Source: Siphonodentalium dalli (lineage: Eukaryota > Mollusca > Scaphopoda > Gadilida > Siphonodentaliidae). From it: a stretch of DNA of 64,000 bases. Positions 63,600 through 64,000 of the stretch are shown one piece after another; positions within the stretch are counted from its first letter, which is position 1, and every line of letters begins with the position of its first letter. A program made the translations under genes and the position numbers. The notes under the pieces were generated by a model. The model was given only the letters and a program-made list of their open reading frames with translations, was not told the DNA's origin and made no database searches. The stretch is from positions 66,671,319-66,735,318 of the forward strand of contig CP136069.1 of assembly GCA_032622095.1 (NCBI GenBank), in the 5' to 3' direction.

Positions 63600-64000
63600 A
63601 ATGGCTTTGATTTCTTCAAGTCTGGAAATAGTGTGTCTGACATTTACATAGTGAGGTCCCCAGATGGTGAATTTAGTGTTGCTACCCCATACAGCATGCT
63701 AGCATCACCAAATACACCCGCCAGGGACCTAATTCTGCTTAGTCCTCATCTTCTGGGAAGTATCCTAAGTATCAAATTGACAGTTTAATTTAGTCACTTT
63801 TTCCACCTGTTCAGTTTCAATGTCCCCCTAATTTGCAGAAGATAAAATGCATAATTGAGGTGCTCAATGGGTGTGTATCACCAACTTCAACTGTAGGACT
63901 TCATTGATTTAGTCACTTTTTTCCACCTGTTCAGTTTCAATGTCCCCCTAATTTGCAGAAGATAAAATGCATAATTGAGGTGCTCAATGGGTGTGTATCA
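63600..64000. mobile_element. GAGGTCCCC MITE, long form with duplicated arm
   Basis: Palindromic module 63640-63750, then a roughly 115-bp segment (GTTCAGTTTCAATGTCCCCC, GAAGATAAAATGCATAATTG) present twice in tandem at 63795-63900 and 63908-64000. It continues past the window edge. Confidence 0.8.

Overview
This is a window of repeat-rich eukaryotic DNA. Coding sequence is sparse, split by large introns with GT-AG borders, and surrounded by dense non-autonomous transposable elements, palindromic MITEs, minisatellites and (GGAC)n-type tails. The style (TTAGCTCACCTG elements, GACGGACGGAC tails, repeats ending in GGGGGGTATAAT, poly-C tracts) suggests a marine bivalve mollusc, perhaps a scallop-like one. 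That is inferred from repeat flavour only. A 100-base run of N (24961-25060) marks an assembly gap.

Genes. The one convincing gene lies on the minus strand from about 37.5 kb to 1.5 kb. I assembled it exon by exon from splice sites and reading phase. Ten well-supported exons and one more speculative 40-nt exon join without a frame break into 405 codons plus a stop (1218 nt). They encode the C-terminal part of a protein with one PDZ domain followed by two PH domains, ending just after the second PH helix. This matches the architecture of PDZPH1 (PDZ and pleckstrin homology domains 1), so it is probably a cytoplasmic, membrane-phosphoinositide-binding scaffold. The N-terminal part lies upstream (higher coordinates, possibly outside the window). 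The introns are filled with repeats; the longest, between the two parts of PH domain 1, is 12.3 kb. A second likely gene start is at 60752 on the plus strand: a signal-peptide-like first exon with a splice donor. Other possible exons are listed with low confidence.

Repeat layout. 1-4 kb: MITEs and a 10-copy 167-bp tandem array in the last intron. 7-12.5 kb: long tandem families with imperfect TIRs. 12.7-17.8 kb and 25.1-32.9 kb: two related long elements with inverted arms and matching internal landmarks. 20-25 kb: palindromic MITEs and an exact 12 x 24-bp satellite. 33-35 kb: 50-bp and 66-bp tandem arrays. 36.6 kb: a perfect 62-bp-arm palindrome carrying tRNA T-arm sequence. 38.4-38.9 kb: degenerate telomere-like TTAGGG sequence. 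39.3-49.8 kb: a possible 10.5-kb element with CACACCCTCTC ends that holds several nested structures. 50.5-58.5 kb: short elements with doubled-motif TIRs, plus a 5-kb inverted repeat enclosing a minisatellite. 59-60.3 kb: a TTAA-flanked and an 8-bp-TSD element. 62-64 kb: further dispersed repeats.

I found no transposase, reverse transcriptase or other enzyme long enough to make any element autonomous, no CRISPR array, no rRNA gene and no complete tRNA. No clear new multi-gene system is visible. The most interesting material is repeat architecture: nested insertions with paralogous empty sites, and unrelated short elements that share a doubled-motif TIR design.
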